From Mycolicibacterium fallax (GTDB lineage: Bacteria; Actinomycetota; Actinomycetes; Mycobacteriales; Mycobacteriaceae): DNA of 64,000 nucleotides. The stretch's first letter is position 1, and every line of letters starts with the position of its first letter. The stretch lies in the NCBI RefSeq assembly GCF_010726955.1, contig NZ_AP022603.1:3348001-3412000 (forward strand). The letters run 5' to 3'. Shown here piece after piece: positions 1 to 10,549 of this stretch. A model generated the notes under the pieces. It was not told the origin of the DNA. It did no database searches and saw nothing but the letters and a program-made list of their open reading frames with translations. The position numbers and the translations under genes are program-made.

Positions 1-789
1 CTCGCCGCCATCGAAAACGAACGCGGCTATCACGAGCCCGATCCGACCTTCGGGCCGCCGGACCGGGTCGCCAGCAGCCGGATCACCGCCACCCGCGAGG
101 AGTACCGGCCCGGCCGCGATGAGGACGACGTGGTCCGCACCGCCGAGACCCCGATCATCGACGTGCCCGAGGAACCGCTGGAGCCGGTCGGACGGTCCGA
201 GGGCCGCCGCGGTTCGCACCGCCGGGCCGGGCACGAGTCCTGGGCCATGCCGCCGGCCCCGCCGCCCGCACCGCCGGTCGTGCCCACCCCACCGCCCGCC
301 CCGCCGGTGCCCCCGCCGCCCGCGCACTATCGGCCGTCCCCACCGCCGCAGCCCCAGCAGCCGTACCAGCGCCCGCCGGAACCGCACGTCCCGGCGCACG
401 CCTCGGCCGACGCCCCGGTGCTGCGCCCGGCCCCGGCCCCGCCCGCCCCGCCGCCGGCCCCCGAGCCGCCCGCGCACGCCGCGGGCCCGGCGATGACCCC
501 GCCGCCCGCCCCGGTCCCGCCGCCGGATCACGAACCCGCCGAGTCGGCCCCCCGCGGCAGGCACGCCGGCGGGCAGCAGCGCCCCGGCCGGCACGCCGGG
601 GGTGCGTCCCCGGCACCGTTCGCCGGGCAACCCGAACCCGCGCCCCAGCCCCAGCCCGAGCCCGAGCCCGAACCCGCCGGCCGGCACCGCGGACCGGAGT
701 CCGGCACGCCGGAGACCGCCGCCGAGTTGCTCGCCCGGCTCAACAAGACCCCCGGCGGCGGCGGCAGGCGCAGGCGCCGCGAGGACTGA
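1..789 (+). CDS. C-terminal part of a Pro/Ala-rich protein (Rv3604c-like), 5' truncated by window
   Basis: The frame is open from base 1 to the TGA at 787-789, so the N-terminus lies outside the window. The visible ~262 residues start with an acidic/basic stretch and then become a long low-complexity tail rich in Pro, Ala and Glu, ending in a run of Arg residues. No catalytic domain is visible. In mycobacteria the gene next to the DUF2520-panC-panD block is an Ala/Arg/Pro-rich membrane protein (Rv3604c, DUF6779 as I recall), and this fits its cytoplasmic tail by position and composition. The family call is inferred from synteny; the reading frame itself is secure from codon bias. Confidence 0.6.
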   Translation, partial: LAAIENERGYHEPDPTFGPPDRVASSRITATREEYRPGRDEDDVVRTAETPIIDVPEEPLEPVGRSEGRRGSHRRAGHESWAMPPAPPPAPPVVPTPPPAPPVPPPPAHYRPSPPPQPQQPYQRPPEPHVPAHASADAPVLRPAPAPPAPPPAPEPPAHAAGPAMTPPPAPVPPPDHEPAESAPRGRHAGGQQRPGRHAGGASPAPFAGQPEPAPQPQPEPEPEPAGRHRGPESGTPETAAELLARLNKTPGGGGRRRRRED

Positions 790-918
790 TCCGGTCGCCA
801 GTGAGGTGCGGCACATCGCTGGGGAGCTGACCGGCGTGCGCGCTAATATCGCCGTGACCGTCCGGTACCCGCCACGCGGGACTGGAACGAACGACGAAAT
901 CTCTGTGAGGGTGCTGCG

Positions 919-1830
919 ATGGAGCAGCTCGATGGGTTGCGCCCGGCCCGGCTCAAGGTCGGCGTCATCTCCGCCGGCCGGGTCGGCACCGCGATCGGCG
1001 TCGCGCTGGAACGCGCCGACCACGTCGTCGTCGCGACCAGCGCCATTTCCCCGGCGTCGCGCCGGCGCGCCCAGCGGCGGCTGCCCGACACCGAGATCCG
1101 GCCCGTCGACGAGGTCGCCGCGGCCGCCGAACTGCTGATCCTGGCCGTCCCGGACGCCGAACTGCCCGGCCTGGTGCACGGGCTGGCGGCGACCGCGGCG
1201 GTGCGCCCCGGCAGCATCGTGGTGCACACCTCCGGCGCCAACGGCACCGCGATCCTGGCGCCGCTGACCGAGCTCGGCGCGCTGCCGCTGGCGATCCACC
1301 CGGCGATGACCTTCACCGGCGCCGACGAGGACATCGACCGGCTGTCCGGGGCCTGTTTCGGCATCACCGCCGCCGACGAGATCGGCTACGCCATCGCCGG
1401 CTCGCTGGTGCTGGAGATCGGCGGCGAACCGTTCCGGGTCCGGGAGGACGCCCGCACGCTCTACCACGCCGCGCTGGCGCACTCCAGCAACCACCTGGTC
1501 ACCGTGCTCGCCGACGCGATCGACGGGCTGCGCGCCGCGCTGACCGGCCAGGAACTGCTCGGCCAGGAGCTCGTCGGGGATGCCCCCGGCGGGCTGGCCG
1601 AACGCGTCATCGCCCCGCTGGCCCGCGCCGCGCTGGAGAACACCCTGGCCCGCGGGCAGGCCGCACTGACCGGCCCGGTGGCTCGCGGGGACGCCGCGGC
1701 CGTCGCCGGTCACCTGGCCGCCCTGACCGAGGCCGACCCGAACCTGGCGGCCGGTTACCGCGCCGCCGCGCTGCGCACCGCCCAGCGCGCCCACGCCCCA
1801 CAGGAGGTTTTCGAGGTGCTCACCCGATGA
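919..1830 (+). CDS. DUF2520 Rossmann-fold NAD(P)-dependent dehydrogenase-like protein (Rv3603c-like)
   Basis: 303 residues. The N-terminus has a dinucleotide-binding beta-alpha-beta with a GVISAGRVG loop (about residues 15-23). An all-helical C-terminal half follows, as in ketopantoate reductase and 6-phosphogluconate dehydrogenase folds. Its stop overlaps the panC start (ATGA at 1827-1830), so the two are translationally coupled. This is known from family membership as a DUF2520/Rossmann protein of unproven reaction. Being locked to panC and panD makes a role in pantoate or pantothenate supply plausible, for example an alternative ketopantoate reductase, but that is inference. The ATG at 919 follows a GAGGGTG stretch. 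Confidence 0.85.
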   Translation: MEQLDGLRPARLKVGVISAGRVGTAIGVALERADHVVVATSAISPASRRRAQRRLPDTEIRPVDEVAAAAELLILAVPDAELPGLVHGLAATAAVRPGSIVVHTSGANGTAILAPLTELGALPLAIHPAMTFTGADEDIDRLSGACFGITAADEIGYAIAGSLVLEIGGEPFRVREDARTLYHAALAHSSNHLVTVLADAIDGLRAALTGQELLGQELVGDAPGGLAERVIAPLARAALENTLARGQAALTGPVARGDAAAVAGHLAALTEADPNLAAGYRAAALRTAQRAHAPQEVFEVLTR

Positions 1831-2732
1831 CGCCGCAGCCGAGGTTTGTTGCCGGCGAACTCAACGTCTACCGCGATCCCGCGCAGATGACCGCGGTCAG
1901 CCGGGTGCTGCGGCGCACCGGCCGGCGGCTGATGCTGGTGCCGACCATGGGCGCCCTGCACGAGGGGCACCTGAGCCTGGTCCGCGCCGCCAAGCGGGTG
2001 CCGGGCGCGGTGGTGGTGGTGTCCATCTTCGTCAACCCGCTGCAGTTCGGGCCGGGCGAGGACCTCGACGCCTACCCCCGCACCCTGGATGCGGACCTGG
2101 AGCTGCTGCGCGCCGAGGGCGTGCAGATCGCGTTCACCCCGACCGCCGCGCAGATGTATCCCGACGGGCCGCGGACCACCGTGCTGCCCGGGCCGATCGG
2201 CGACGAGCTGGAGGGCGCGTCGCGGCCGGGGCACTTCGCCGGGATGCTGACCGTGGTCGCCAAGCTGCTCGGCATCGTCGCCCCCGAGCGGGCGTTCTTC
2301 GGTGAGAAGGACTACCAGCAGCTGGTGCTGATCCGGCAAATGGTCGCCGACCTCAACATCGACGTCACGGTGGTCGGGGCGCCGATCGTCCGGGAGGCCG
2401 ACGGGCTGGCACTGTCCTCGCGCAACCGCTACCTGGATCCGGTGGCCCGCGAGCAGGCCACCGCGCTGTCGGCGGCGCTGCTGGCCGGCACCCGGGCCGC
2501 CGGCGAGGGCGCCGAGGCGGCGGTGGCCGCCGCCCGCGAGGTGCTCGACTGCGTGCCGGACATCGAGGTGGACTACCTGCAGGCCCGCGGCGTGTGGCTG
2601 GGACCGCCGCCGGCCGTCGGCCCGGCCCGGCTGCTGGTCACCGCCCGGGTCGGTGGCACCCGACTGCTCGACAACGCCGCGATCGTGATCGGCGGATCGG
2701 CCGGCACCGAACACGCCCCGGACGCCGGATAG
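1827..2732 (+). CDS. panC: Pantothenate synthetase
   Basis: 301 residues. It joins pantoate and beta-alanine using ATP, via a pantoyl-adenylate, to give pantothenate in the cytoplasm. The nucleotidyltransferase HxGH signature is present as HEGH (His45, His48) in an [11 protein letters not shown] context. A later SSRN motif (around residue 195) replaces the KMSKS loop. Length matches the family (~300). It overlaps the DUF2520 gene by 4 bases and is followed 33 bp later by panD, which makes the beta-alanine substrate, so the operon supplies both substrate and enzyme. Confidence 0.97.
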   Translation: MTPQPRFVAGELNVYRDPAQMTAVSRVLRRTGRRLMLVPTMGALHEGHLSLVRAAKRVPGAVVVVSIFVNPLQFGPGEDLDAYPRTLDADLELLRAEGVQIAFTPTAAQMYPDGPRTTVLPGPIGDELEGASRPGHFAGMLTVVAKLLGIVAPERAFFGEKDYQQLVLIRQMVADLNIDVTVVGAPIVREADGLALSSRNRYLDPVAREQATALSAALLAGTRAAGEGAEAAVAAAREVLDCVPDIEVDYLQARGVWLGPPPAVGPARLLVTARVGGTRLLDNAAIVIGGSAGTEHAPDAG

Positions 2733-2765
2733 CCCCGGACCCCGACAGCCCAGGAAGGCACCCAC

Positions 2766-3185
2766 ATGCAGCGCACCATGCTCAAGTCCAAGATCCACCG
2801 CGCCACCGTCACCCACGCCGATCTGCACTACGTCGGTTCGGTCACCATCGACGCCGACCTGATGGACGCCGCCGACCTGTTGGAGGGCGAGCAGGTCACC
2901 ATCGTCGACATCGACAACGGCAACCGGCTGATCACCTACGCGATCACCGGTGCCCGCGGCAGCGGGGTGATCGGAATCAACGGTGCCGCAGCGCATCTGG
3001 TGCACCCCGGGGACCTGGTGATCCTGATCGCCTACGGGGTGATGGAGGACGCCGAGGCCCGCCGGTACGAACCGCGGGTGGTGTTCGTCGACGCCGACAA
3101 CGTCCCGGTCGACCTGGGCGCGGACCCGGCGTTCGTGCCCGAGGACCTGGCCGGCGAACTGGTGTCGCCGCGGGGGCTGCCCTGA
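2766..3185 (+). CDS. panD: Aspartate 1-decarboxylase proenzyme
   Basis: 139 residues. This pyruvoyl-dependent enzyme converts L-aspartate to beta-alanine. The self-processing site is visible: Gly24-Ser25 in a YVGSVTID context, where cleavage leaves an N-terminal pyruvoyl group on the alpha chain. Lys9 in the KSKIHRA segment and the central [10 protein letters not shown] segment are also family hallmarks. The start ATG follows an AGGAAGG ribosome site. The stop overlaps the coaX start (TGATG). Length and C-terminal extension match mycobacterial PanD. Confidence 0.97.
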   Translation: MQRTMLKSKIHRATVTHADLHYVGSVTIDADLMDAADLLEGEQVTIVDIDNGNRLITYAITGARGSGVIGINGAAAHLVHPGDLVILIAYGVMEDAEARRYEPRVVFVDADNVPVDLGADPAFVPEDLAGELVSPRGLP

Positions 3186-3979
3186 TGCTGCTGGCCGTCG
3201 ACGTCCGCAACACCCACACCGTGGTGGGGCTGATCGCCGGCAGCGGTGAGCACGCAAACGTGCTGCAGCACTGGCGGATCCGCACCGAACCCGAGGTCAC
3301 CGCGGACGAACTCGCGCTGACCATCGACGGGCTGATCGGTGAGGACACCGAACGCCTGACCGGAGCGGTGGCGCTGTCCACGGTGCCGTCGGTGCTGCAC
3401 GAGATCCGCAACATGGCCGGCCAGTACTGGCCGAGCGTGCCGACCGTGCTGGTCGAACCCGGTGTGCGCACCGGGATCCCGCTGCTGGTCGACAACCCCA
3501 AGGAGGTCGGCGCCGACCGGATCGTGAACTGCCTGGCCGCCTACCGCAAGTACGGCACCGCGGCGATCGTCGTCGACTTCGGCTCGTCGATCTGCGTGGA
3601 CGTGGTCAGCGCCAAGGGCGAATTCCTCGGCGGCGCGATCGCCCCCGGCGTGCAGCTGTCCACCGATGCCACCGCCGCCCGCTCGGCCGGGCTGCGCCGC
3701 GTCGAGCTGACCCGGCCGCGCTCGGTGATCGGCAAGAACACCGTGGAATGCATCCAGGCCGGCGCGGTGTTCGGCTTCGCCGGTCTGGTCGACGGCCTGG
3801 TCAGCCGGATCCGCCGCGACATCGACAGTGCCGAGGTCGCCGTCGTCGCCACCGGGCACACCGCACCGCTGCTGCTGGAGGTGCTGGAGACCCCGGCCCG
3901 GCACGACCGGCACCTCACCCTCGACGGTCTGCGGATGGTGTTCGAACGCAACCGCGACGGCGCCGCCCGGCGCGGCTGA
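3185..3979 (+). CDS. coaX: Type III pantothenate kinase
   Basis: 264 residues. It phosphorylates pantothenate, the first committed step to CoA. This is an ASKHA-fold type III enzyme. The N-terminal phosphate motif reads DVRNT (residues 6-10), where most homologues have DVGNT. The catalytic Asp111 lies in GADRIVN, and the second phosphate motif is DFGSS (131-135). The ATG at 3185 shares one base with the panD stop, so the pathway genes are coupled. A longer open frame upstream exists only because the GC-rich DNA lacks stops. In M. tuberculosis the type I kinase CoaA is the active one and CoaX activity is disputed, so function here is not certain. Confidence 0.93.
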   Translation: MLLAVDVRNTHTVVGLIAGSGEHANVLQHWRIRTEPEVTADELALTIDGLIGEDTERLTGAVALSTVPSVLHEIRNMAGQYWPSVPTVLVEPGVRTGIPLLVDNPKEVGADRIVNCLAAYRKYGTAAIVVDFGSSICVDVVSAKGEFLGGAIAPGVQLSTDATAARSAGLRRVELTRPRSVIGKNTVECIQAGAVFGFAGLVDGLVSRIRRDIDSAEVAVVATGHTAPLLLEVLETPARHDRHLTLDGLRMVFERNRDGAARRG

Positions 3980-4008
3980 GCCGTCCGGCCGGTGCCCCGG
4001 CGACCCAC

Positions 4009-4014
4009 TAGGCT
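4009..4014 (+). promoter_or_regulatory. Candidate -10 element for lysS
   Basis: TAGGCT matches the mycobacterial TANNNT -10 pattern and lies 8 bases before the lysS GTG. Transcription would begin at or within a base or two of the GTG, giving a leaderless or nearly leaderless mRNA. No Shine-Dalgarno sequence precedes the GTG, which supports this reading. Confidence 0.5.
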
Positions 4015-4022
4015 GGCACGAC

Positions 4023-5528
4023 GTGAGCGCTGCCGAGATCGACGACGACCTGCCCGAACAGTTCCGCATCCGCCAGGCCAAGCGGGAGCGGCTGCTGGCC
4101 GCGGGCATCGAGCCCTACCCGGTGACGGTGCCGCGCACCCACAGCCTGGCCGAGATCCGCGCCGCCCACCCCGACTTGGAGCCCGACACCGCCACCGGCG
4201 CCATCGTCGGCGTCGCCGGCCGGGTGGTGTTCTCCCGCAACTCCGGCAAGCTGTGCTTTGCCACCCTGCAGGACGGTGACGGCACCCAGCTGCAGGTGAT
4301 GATCAGCCTGGCCGGCGTCGGCGCCGAGGTCCTGGAGGCCTGGAAGACCGACGTCGACCTGGGCGACATCGTGTTCGTACACGGCGAGGTGATCAGCTCG
4401 CGGCGCGGGGAACTGTCGGTAATGGCCGACTCCTGGCAGCTGGCGGCCAAGGCGCTGCGCCCGCTGCCGGTCGCGCACAAGGAGATGAGCGAGGAGTCCC
4501 GGGTGCGGCAGCGCTACGTGGACCTGATCGTGCGTCCGGCCGCCCGCGAGACCGCCCGCACCCGCGTCAAGGTGGTCCGCGCGCTGCGCAACGCGCTGGA
4601 ACGCCGGGACTTCCTCGAGGTCGAGACCCCGATGCTGCAGACCCAGCCCGGCGGCGCGGCGGCCCGGCCGTTCGTCACGCACTCCAACGCGCTGGACACC
4701 GACCTGTACCTGCGAATCGCGCCGGAATTGTTCCTCAAGCGCTGCGTGGTCGGCGGGTTGGATCGGGTATTCGAGCTGAATCGCAACTTCCGCAATGAGG
4801 GCGCCGATTCCACGCATTCCCCGGAATTCTCGATGCTGGAGACCTATCAGGCCTACGGCGACTACAACGACTCGGCGGTGATGACCCGCGAGGTTATTCA
4901 GGAGGTCGCCGACGAGGCGCTGGGCACCCGTCTGGTGTCGTTGCCCGACGGCTCGGACTATGATCTCGACGGCGAATGGCAGTCGCTGGAAATGTATCCA
5001 TCATTGTCGGCGGCGCTCGGCGAGGAAATCACCCCGGCGACCGCCGAGGATCGACTGTGGGCAATCGCCGATCGGCTCGGGGTGGAAATCGCCCGGGACC
5101 GCGGATACGGGCACGGGAAACTCGTCGAGGAACTCTGGGAGCACACCGTCGGCGACGGGCTGTGGGCGCCGACGTTCGTCCGGGACTTCCCGGTGGAGAC
5201 CACGCCGCTGGTCCGCCAGCACCGCAGCATCGACGGCGTCACCGAGAAATGGGACCTCTACGTGCGGGGTTTCGAGCTGGCCACCGGGTACTCGGAGCTG
5301 ATCGACCCGATTGTGCAGCGGCAACGGTTCGTCGCCCAGGCCGCCGCCGCCGCGGCCGGTGACGACGAGGCGATGCTGCTCGACGAGGACTTCCTGGCCG
5401 CGATGGAGTGCGCGATGCCGCCGACCACCGGCACCGGAATGGGGCTGGACCGGCTGTTGATGGCGCTGACCGGCCTGTCAATTCGGGAAACGGTTTTGTT
5501 CCCGATTGTCCGCAGGCACGGCAACTGA
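4023..5528 (+). CDS. lysS: Lysyl-tRNA synthetase, class II
   Basis: 501 residues. It charges tRNA-Lys. An N-terminal OB-fold anticodon-binding domain (about 55-165) precedes the class II catalytic core. Motif 2 is visible as [14 protein letters not shown] and motif 3 as [11 protein letters not shown] near the C-terminus. The GTG at 4023 is chosen because the protein then begins with [13 protein letters not shown], the conserved mycobacterial N-terminus. An in-frame start at 3828 would add residues that only shadow coaX. It lies 43 bp after coaX and has its own probable promoter. Confidence 0.96.
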   Translation: MSAAEIDDDLPEQFRIRQAKRERLLAAGIEPYPVTVPRTHSLAEIRAAHPDLEPDTATGAIVGVAGRVVFSRNSGKLCFATLQDGDGTQLQVMISLAGVGAEVLEAWKTDVDLGDIVFVHGEVISSRRGELSVMADSWQLAAKALRPLPVAHKEMSEESRVRQRYVDLIVRPAARETARTRVKVVRALRNALERRDFLEVETPMLQTQPGGAAARPFVTHSNALDTDLYLRIAPELFLKRCVVGGLDRVFELNRNFRNEGADSTHSPEFSMLETYQAYGDYNDSAVMTREVIQEVADEALGTRLVSLPDGSDYDLDGEWQSLEMYPSLSAALGEEITPATAEDRLWAIADRLGVEIARDRGYGHGKLVEELWEHTVGDGLWAPTFVRDFPVETTPLVRQHRSIDGVTEKWDLYVRGFELATGYSELIDPIVQRQRFVAQAAAAAAGDDEAMLLDEDFLAAMECAMPPTTGTGMGLDRLLMALTGLSIRETVLFPIVRRHGN

Positions 5529-5538
5529 TTAGGTGATT

Positions 5539-5567
5539 TACCGGCTGCGGAGCAAATGCGGTACATT
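5539..5567 (+). promoter_or_regulatory. Candidate promoter of lsr2
   Basis: TTACCG (5539-5544) and TACATT (5562-5567) are separated by 17 bases. The -10 fits TANNNT; the -35 is weak. Transcription would start near 5574, leaving a leader of about 47 bases that ends in a GAAAGG ribosome site ahead of the ATG at 5621. Confidence 0.4.
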
Positions 5568-5620
5568 GGGCCGCGGATTCCCAAATCGGCGAATTTGTCC
5601 CGCGAAAGGTAGCGCGCATT

Positions 5621-5971
5621 ATGGCGAGGAAAGTCACAGTCACCCTGGTCGATGATTTCGACGGTGAGGCTGCTGCCGATGAAACCGTGGAATTTTCCCT
5701 GGATGGCGTGACCTACGAGATCGACCTGTGCGCGGCGAATGCCGAAAAGCTGCGCGGTGACCTGAACAAATGGGTGGAATCGGCCCGCCGGGTCAGCGGT
5801 CGCCGCCGGGGTCAGCGTCCCGCCGCCGCGGGTGCCGGCCGGGGCCGTGCCGCCATCGATCGGGAGCAGAGCGCGGCGATCCGGGAGTGGGCGCGCGGTG
5901 CGGGCCTGAACGTGTCCAGCCGGGGCCGCATCCCCGCCGAGATCATCGAGGCCTACAACTCCGCGAAGTGA
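5621..5971 (+). CDS. lsr2: Lsr2, H-NS-like nucleoid-associated xenogeneic silencer
   Basis: 116 residues, the exact family size. Lsr2 oligomerises through the N-terminal beta/alpha domain (about 1-60) and bridges AT-rich DNA with the C-terminal helical domain, silencing horizontally acquired genes. The AT-hook-like RGR tripeptide is visible in [10 protein letters not shown] near residues 98-107. A basic linker ([11 protein letters not shown]) joins the two domains. It sits between lysS and clpC1 as in other mycobacteria, as a single gene with its own promoter and about 240 bp before clpC1. Confidence 0.98.
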   Translation: MARKVTVTLVDDFDGEAAADETVEFSLDGVTYEIDLCAANAEKLRGDLNKWVESARRVSGRRRGQRPAAAGAGRGRAAIDREQSAAIREWARGAGLNVSSRGRIPAEIIEAYNSAK

Positions 5972-6083
5972 CGCGAGGCAGTTCCAACGGCCACTCCGGC
6001 GGCCGGGCAATTTCGCTGGTGGCGAAGCAGCCCGGCCGCCGGAAACGATTTGGGCACGTGATGGCGTTGCCTATCGCAGATCC

Positions 6084-6140
6084 GGTTGCCGGGGGGCAAC
6101 CCAAGGTGCGGCAGCCGGGAGTACGGCCCACTAGAGTGGG
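6084..6140. promoter_or_regulatory. Two perfect palindromes in the clpC1 upstream region
   Basis: GGTTGCC-GGGG-GGCAACC (6084-6101) is a perfect 7-bp inverted repeat. CCCACT-AG-AGTGGG (6127-6140) is a perfect 6-bp inverted repeat that contains a TANNNT-type hexamer (TAGAGT, 6132-6137). The second could be an operator overlapping a -10 element. The first could be an operator or a short terminator of lsr2, though no T-run follows. No regulator is assigned from sequence alone. Confidence 0.4.
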
Positions 6141-6214
6141 CAATATTGAGGTCGCCGCGACCGGAGGTACCCCGAAGGCGGCGTCCCCGAACTGAGGGAA
6201 GCAGGTAACCGCGG

Positions 6215-8734
<2,520 letters not shown>

Positions 8735-8747
8735 CGCGATCGAAAAA

Positions 8748-8780
8748 GGACTGGCCACCCCCGACCGGGGTGGCCAGTCC
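8748..8780 (+). terminator. Strong hairpin terminator after clpC1
   Basis: A perfect 14-bp stem (8748-8761 with 8767-8780) closes a 5-base loop and is followed by GTTT. A run of five A precedes the stem, so it could also work on the other strand. It isolates clpC1 from the riboswitch-controlled operon that begins 8 bases later. Confidence 0.85.
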
Positions 8781-8787
8781 GTTTCGG

Positions 8788-8912
8788 GGTTACACTTCCG
8801 CGGGAAGGACGGGGCAAGGAATCCGGTGTGAATCCGGGGCGGTCGCGCCACTGTAAAGCCAGACCCGAGGCCCGTCGCAAACCTCGACCGGGACGCGCAC
8901 GCCCGGAAAGGA
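8788..8912 (+). promoter_or_regulatory. Cobalamin riboswitch controlling cbtB-cbtA
   Basis: The aptamer core is readable in order: a GGGAAGG segment (8802-8808), GGAATCCGGTGTGAATCCGG (8818-8837) and the B12-box GCGCCACTGTA (8845-8855), followed by AGCCAGACCC. A short CCGGG/CCCGG hairpin (8888-8892 with 8902-8906) abuts the AAAGGA ribosome site of cbtB at 8907-8912. This suggests ligand binding hides the ribosome site and lowers translation. The core is well conserved in order and spacing. The mode of control is inferred; no intrinsic terminator lies between aptamer and gene. Confidence 0.9.
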
Positions 8913-8919
8913 ACCGAAC

Positions 8920-9138
8920 ATGACCGCTCCCCAGGTTCGCCAGAGCCGCACCGCCGTCGTCGACCTGTCGGCCGCCCGGGCCATCGTGTGGCTGACCGCC
9001 ACCGCGTTCCTGGCGCTGGTCGCGCTGTACTTCATCGGCGTCGATCAGGGCGCCACCTCGGTGTTCGGCGCCGACAACACCTACGTGCATGAGTTCCTGC
9101 ACGACGCCCGCCACCTGCTGGGCTTCCCCTGCCACTGA
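8920..9138 (+). CDS. cbtB: CbtB, small cobalt-transport subunit
   Basis: 72 residues. One transmembrane helix (about 26-45) is followed by a short C-terminal tail rich in His (HEFLHDARHLLGFPCH), a likely metal-binding patch at the membrane surface. This is the CbtB pattern: a single-span protein always encoded next to CbtA. CbtAB are predicted cobalt importers found downstream of B12 riboswitches, as here. Its ATG is 7 bases after AAAGGA. It lies 20 bp upstream of cbtA. Confidence 0.9.
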   Translation: MTAPQVRQSRTAVVDLSAARAIVWLTATAFLALVALYFIGVDQGATSVFGADNTYVHEFLHDARHLLGFPCH

Positions 9139-9158
9139 CGAGCCGGGGACAGCTGAAT

Positions 9159-9998
9159 ATGGAAAAGCAGATCATCGGCCGCGGTGTGCTGGCCGGTCTG
9201 ATTGCCGGTGCGCTCGCATTCATCTGGGCCAGGGTGATGATCGAGCCGATCATCAACCGCGCCATCGAATTCGAGGCCGGCACCGCCGCCGCGCATCAGG
9301 CGCTGGAGAGCGCGTCCGCCGGCGGGCACGGGCACGGCGGTGGCGGGCACGGCGGTGGCGGGCACGGCCACGGCCACGGCGAGGGCGCCGAACTGTTCAC
9401 CCGCACCGTGCAGTCCGGCCTGGGGCTGGGCGTCGGGGTGGTGCTGTTCAGCATCGCCCTGGCGGCGCTCGCGGCGGTGGTGTTCTGCGTGGTCTATCCC
9501 CGCGTCGCGCTGTCGGCCCGGTCGCTGGCCATGCTGGTCAGCGCCGGGATGCTGGTCGCGCTGAGCCTGGTGCCCGCGCTGAAGTACCCGCCCAGCCCGC
9601 CGGCCACCAGCGTCGATGAGACCATCCGGGAACGCGCGTTCCTGTACCTGCTGATGGTGGTGATCTCCGGGGTGCTGTTCGTCGGGGCCATCGTCTGCGG
9701 GCACAAGGTGGCGGAGAAGTACGGCACCTGGAACGGGGTGCTGGCCGGGGTGGCCGACTACCTGGTGACCGTCGGCATCGCGATGGCGCTGCTGCCCGGC
9801 GTGCACGAGGTGCCCGGGCCGCTGCGCGACGCCACCGGCCACATCGTCTTCGAGGGCTTCCCCGCCGAGGACCTCTACGACTTCCGGCTCTACGCGATGG
9901 GCCTGCAGGTGATCGTCTGGGTCACCATCGGCGTGGTCTTCAGCGCGCTGCTGCACCGGCTGCTCGACAGCAGGGAGAAGCAGGCCCTGAGCGCGTGA
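9159..9998 (+). CDS. cbtA: CbtA, predicted cobalt transporter
   Basis: 279 residues with about five or six transmembrane segments (around 8-28, 85-110, 120-140, 160-185, 195-215, 245-268). Between the first two lies a striking His/Gly-rich loop (residues ~56-73, repeats of GHGHGG and GHGH) suited to Co2+ capture. Family knowledge: CbtA substitutes for CbiMNQO or CorA-type importers and is B12-riboswitch controlled. The stop overlaps the next gene's GTG (GTGA at 9995-9998), so the phosphatase-like gene is in the same operon. Confidence 0.9.
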   Translation: MEKQIIGRGVLAGLIAGALAFIWARVMIEPIINRAIEFEAGTAAAHQALESASAGGHGHGGGGHGGGGHGHGHGEGAELFTRTVQSGLGLGVGVVLFSIALAALAAVVFCVVYPRVALSARSLAMLVSAGMLVALSLVPALKYPPSPPATSVDETIRERAFLYLLMVVISGVLFVGAIVCGHKVAEKYGTWNGVLAGVADYLVTVGIAMALLPGVHEVPGPLRDATGHIVFEGFPAEDLYDFRLYAMGLQVIVWVTIGVVFSALLHRLLDSREKQALSA

Positions 9999-10537
9999 GC
10001 GCGACCGGACCGGCCCGGCTGACCCTGGTGTCGCACGGCATGACCGACGCCATGTCGGCCGGGCTGTTCGCCCGCGACGAGCCGCTCAACGCCCTGGGGC
10101 GGCGGCAGCTCGACGCGCTCGGTGAACTGCGGGCCGATCGCGCGGTGTGCGGCCCGGAACTGCGGGCCCGGCAGAGCGCGCAACAGCTGGGCCTGACGGC
10201 CACCGCGGAGCCCGCGCTGGCCGACCTGGACGCCGGCGGGTGGCGGGGCCGCTCGGCCGAGGACCTGCAGCCGGCCGAGCTGATCGCCTGGCTGACCGAC
10301 CCGGACGCCGCCCCGCCGGGCGGGGAGTCGATCACCGTGCTGACCGAACGGGTCGGCGGCTGGCTGGCCGCCCCGGTGCCGGGGCGGACGGTCGCCGTCA
10401 CCCACCCGGCGGTGATCCGGGCGGCGGTGCTGGTCGCGCTGAACGCGCCGGCGGTGTCGTTTTGGCGGATCGACGTGCGGCCGGGCGGCGCCACCGTGCT
10501 GCATCACCGCGGGACCGGCTGGACCCTGCGAACCTGA
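9995..10537 (+). CDS. Histidine phosphatase-superfamily protein, RHG motif altered to SHG
   Basis: 180 residues, translationally coupled to cbtA. The fold is a phosphoglycerate-mutase-like histidine phosphatase: the catalytic His14 sits in LVSHGMTDAM, and the second His in VAVTHPAVIRAA (around residue 132) is kept. The usual RHG tripeptide reads SHG, so the phosphate-binding Arg is missing at the first position. Because it is co-transcribed with a B12-controlled cobalt importer, a role like alpha-ribazole phosphatase (CobC) in cobalamin assembly is attractive. The Arg loss argues for altered or weak activity. Substrate unknown. Confidence 0.75.
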   Translation: MSATGPARLTLVSHGMTDAMSAGLFARDEPLNALGRRQLDALGELRADRAVCGPELRARQSAQQLGLTATAEPALADLDAGGWRGRSAEDLQPAELIAWLTDPDAAPPGGESITVLTERVGGWLAAPVPGRTVAVTHPAVIRAAVLVALNAPAVSFWRIDVRPGGATVLHHRGTGWTLRT

Positions 10538-10549
10538 CTCGGGTCCGGC

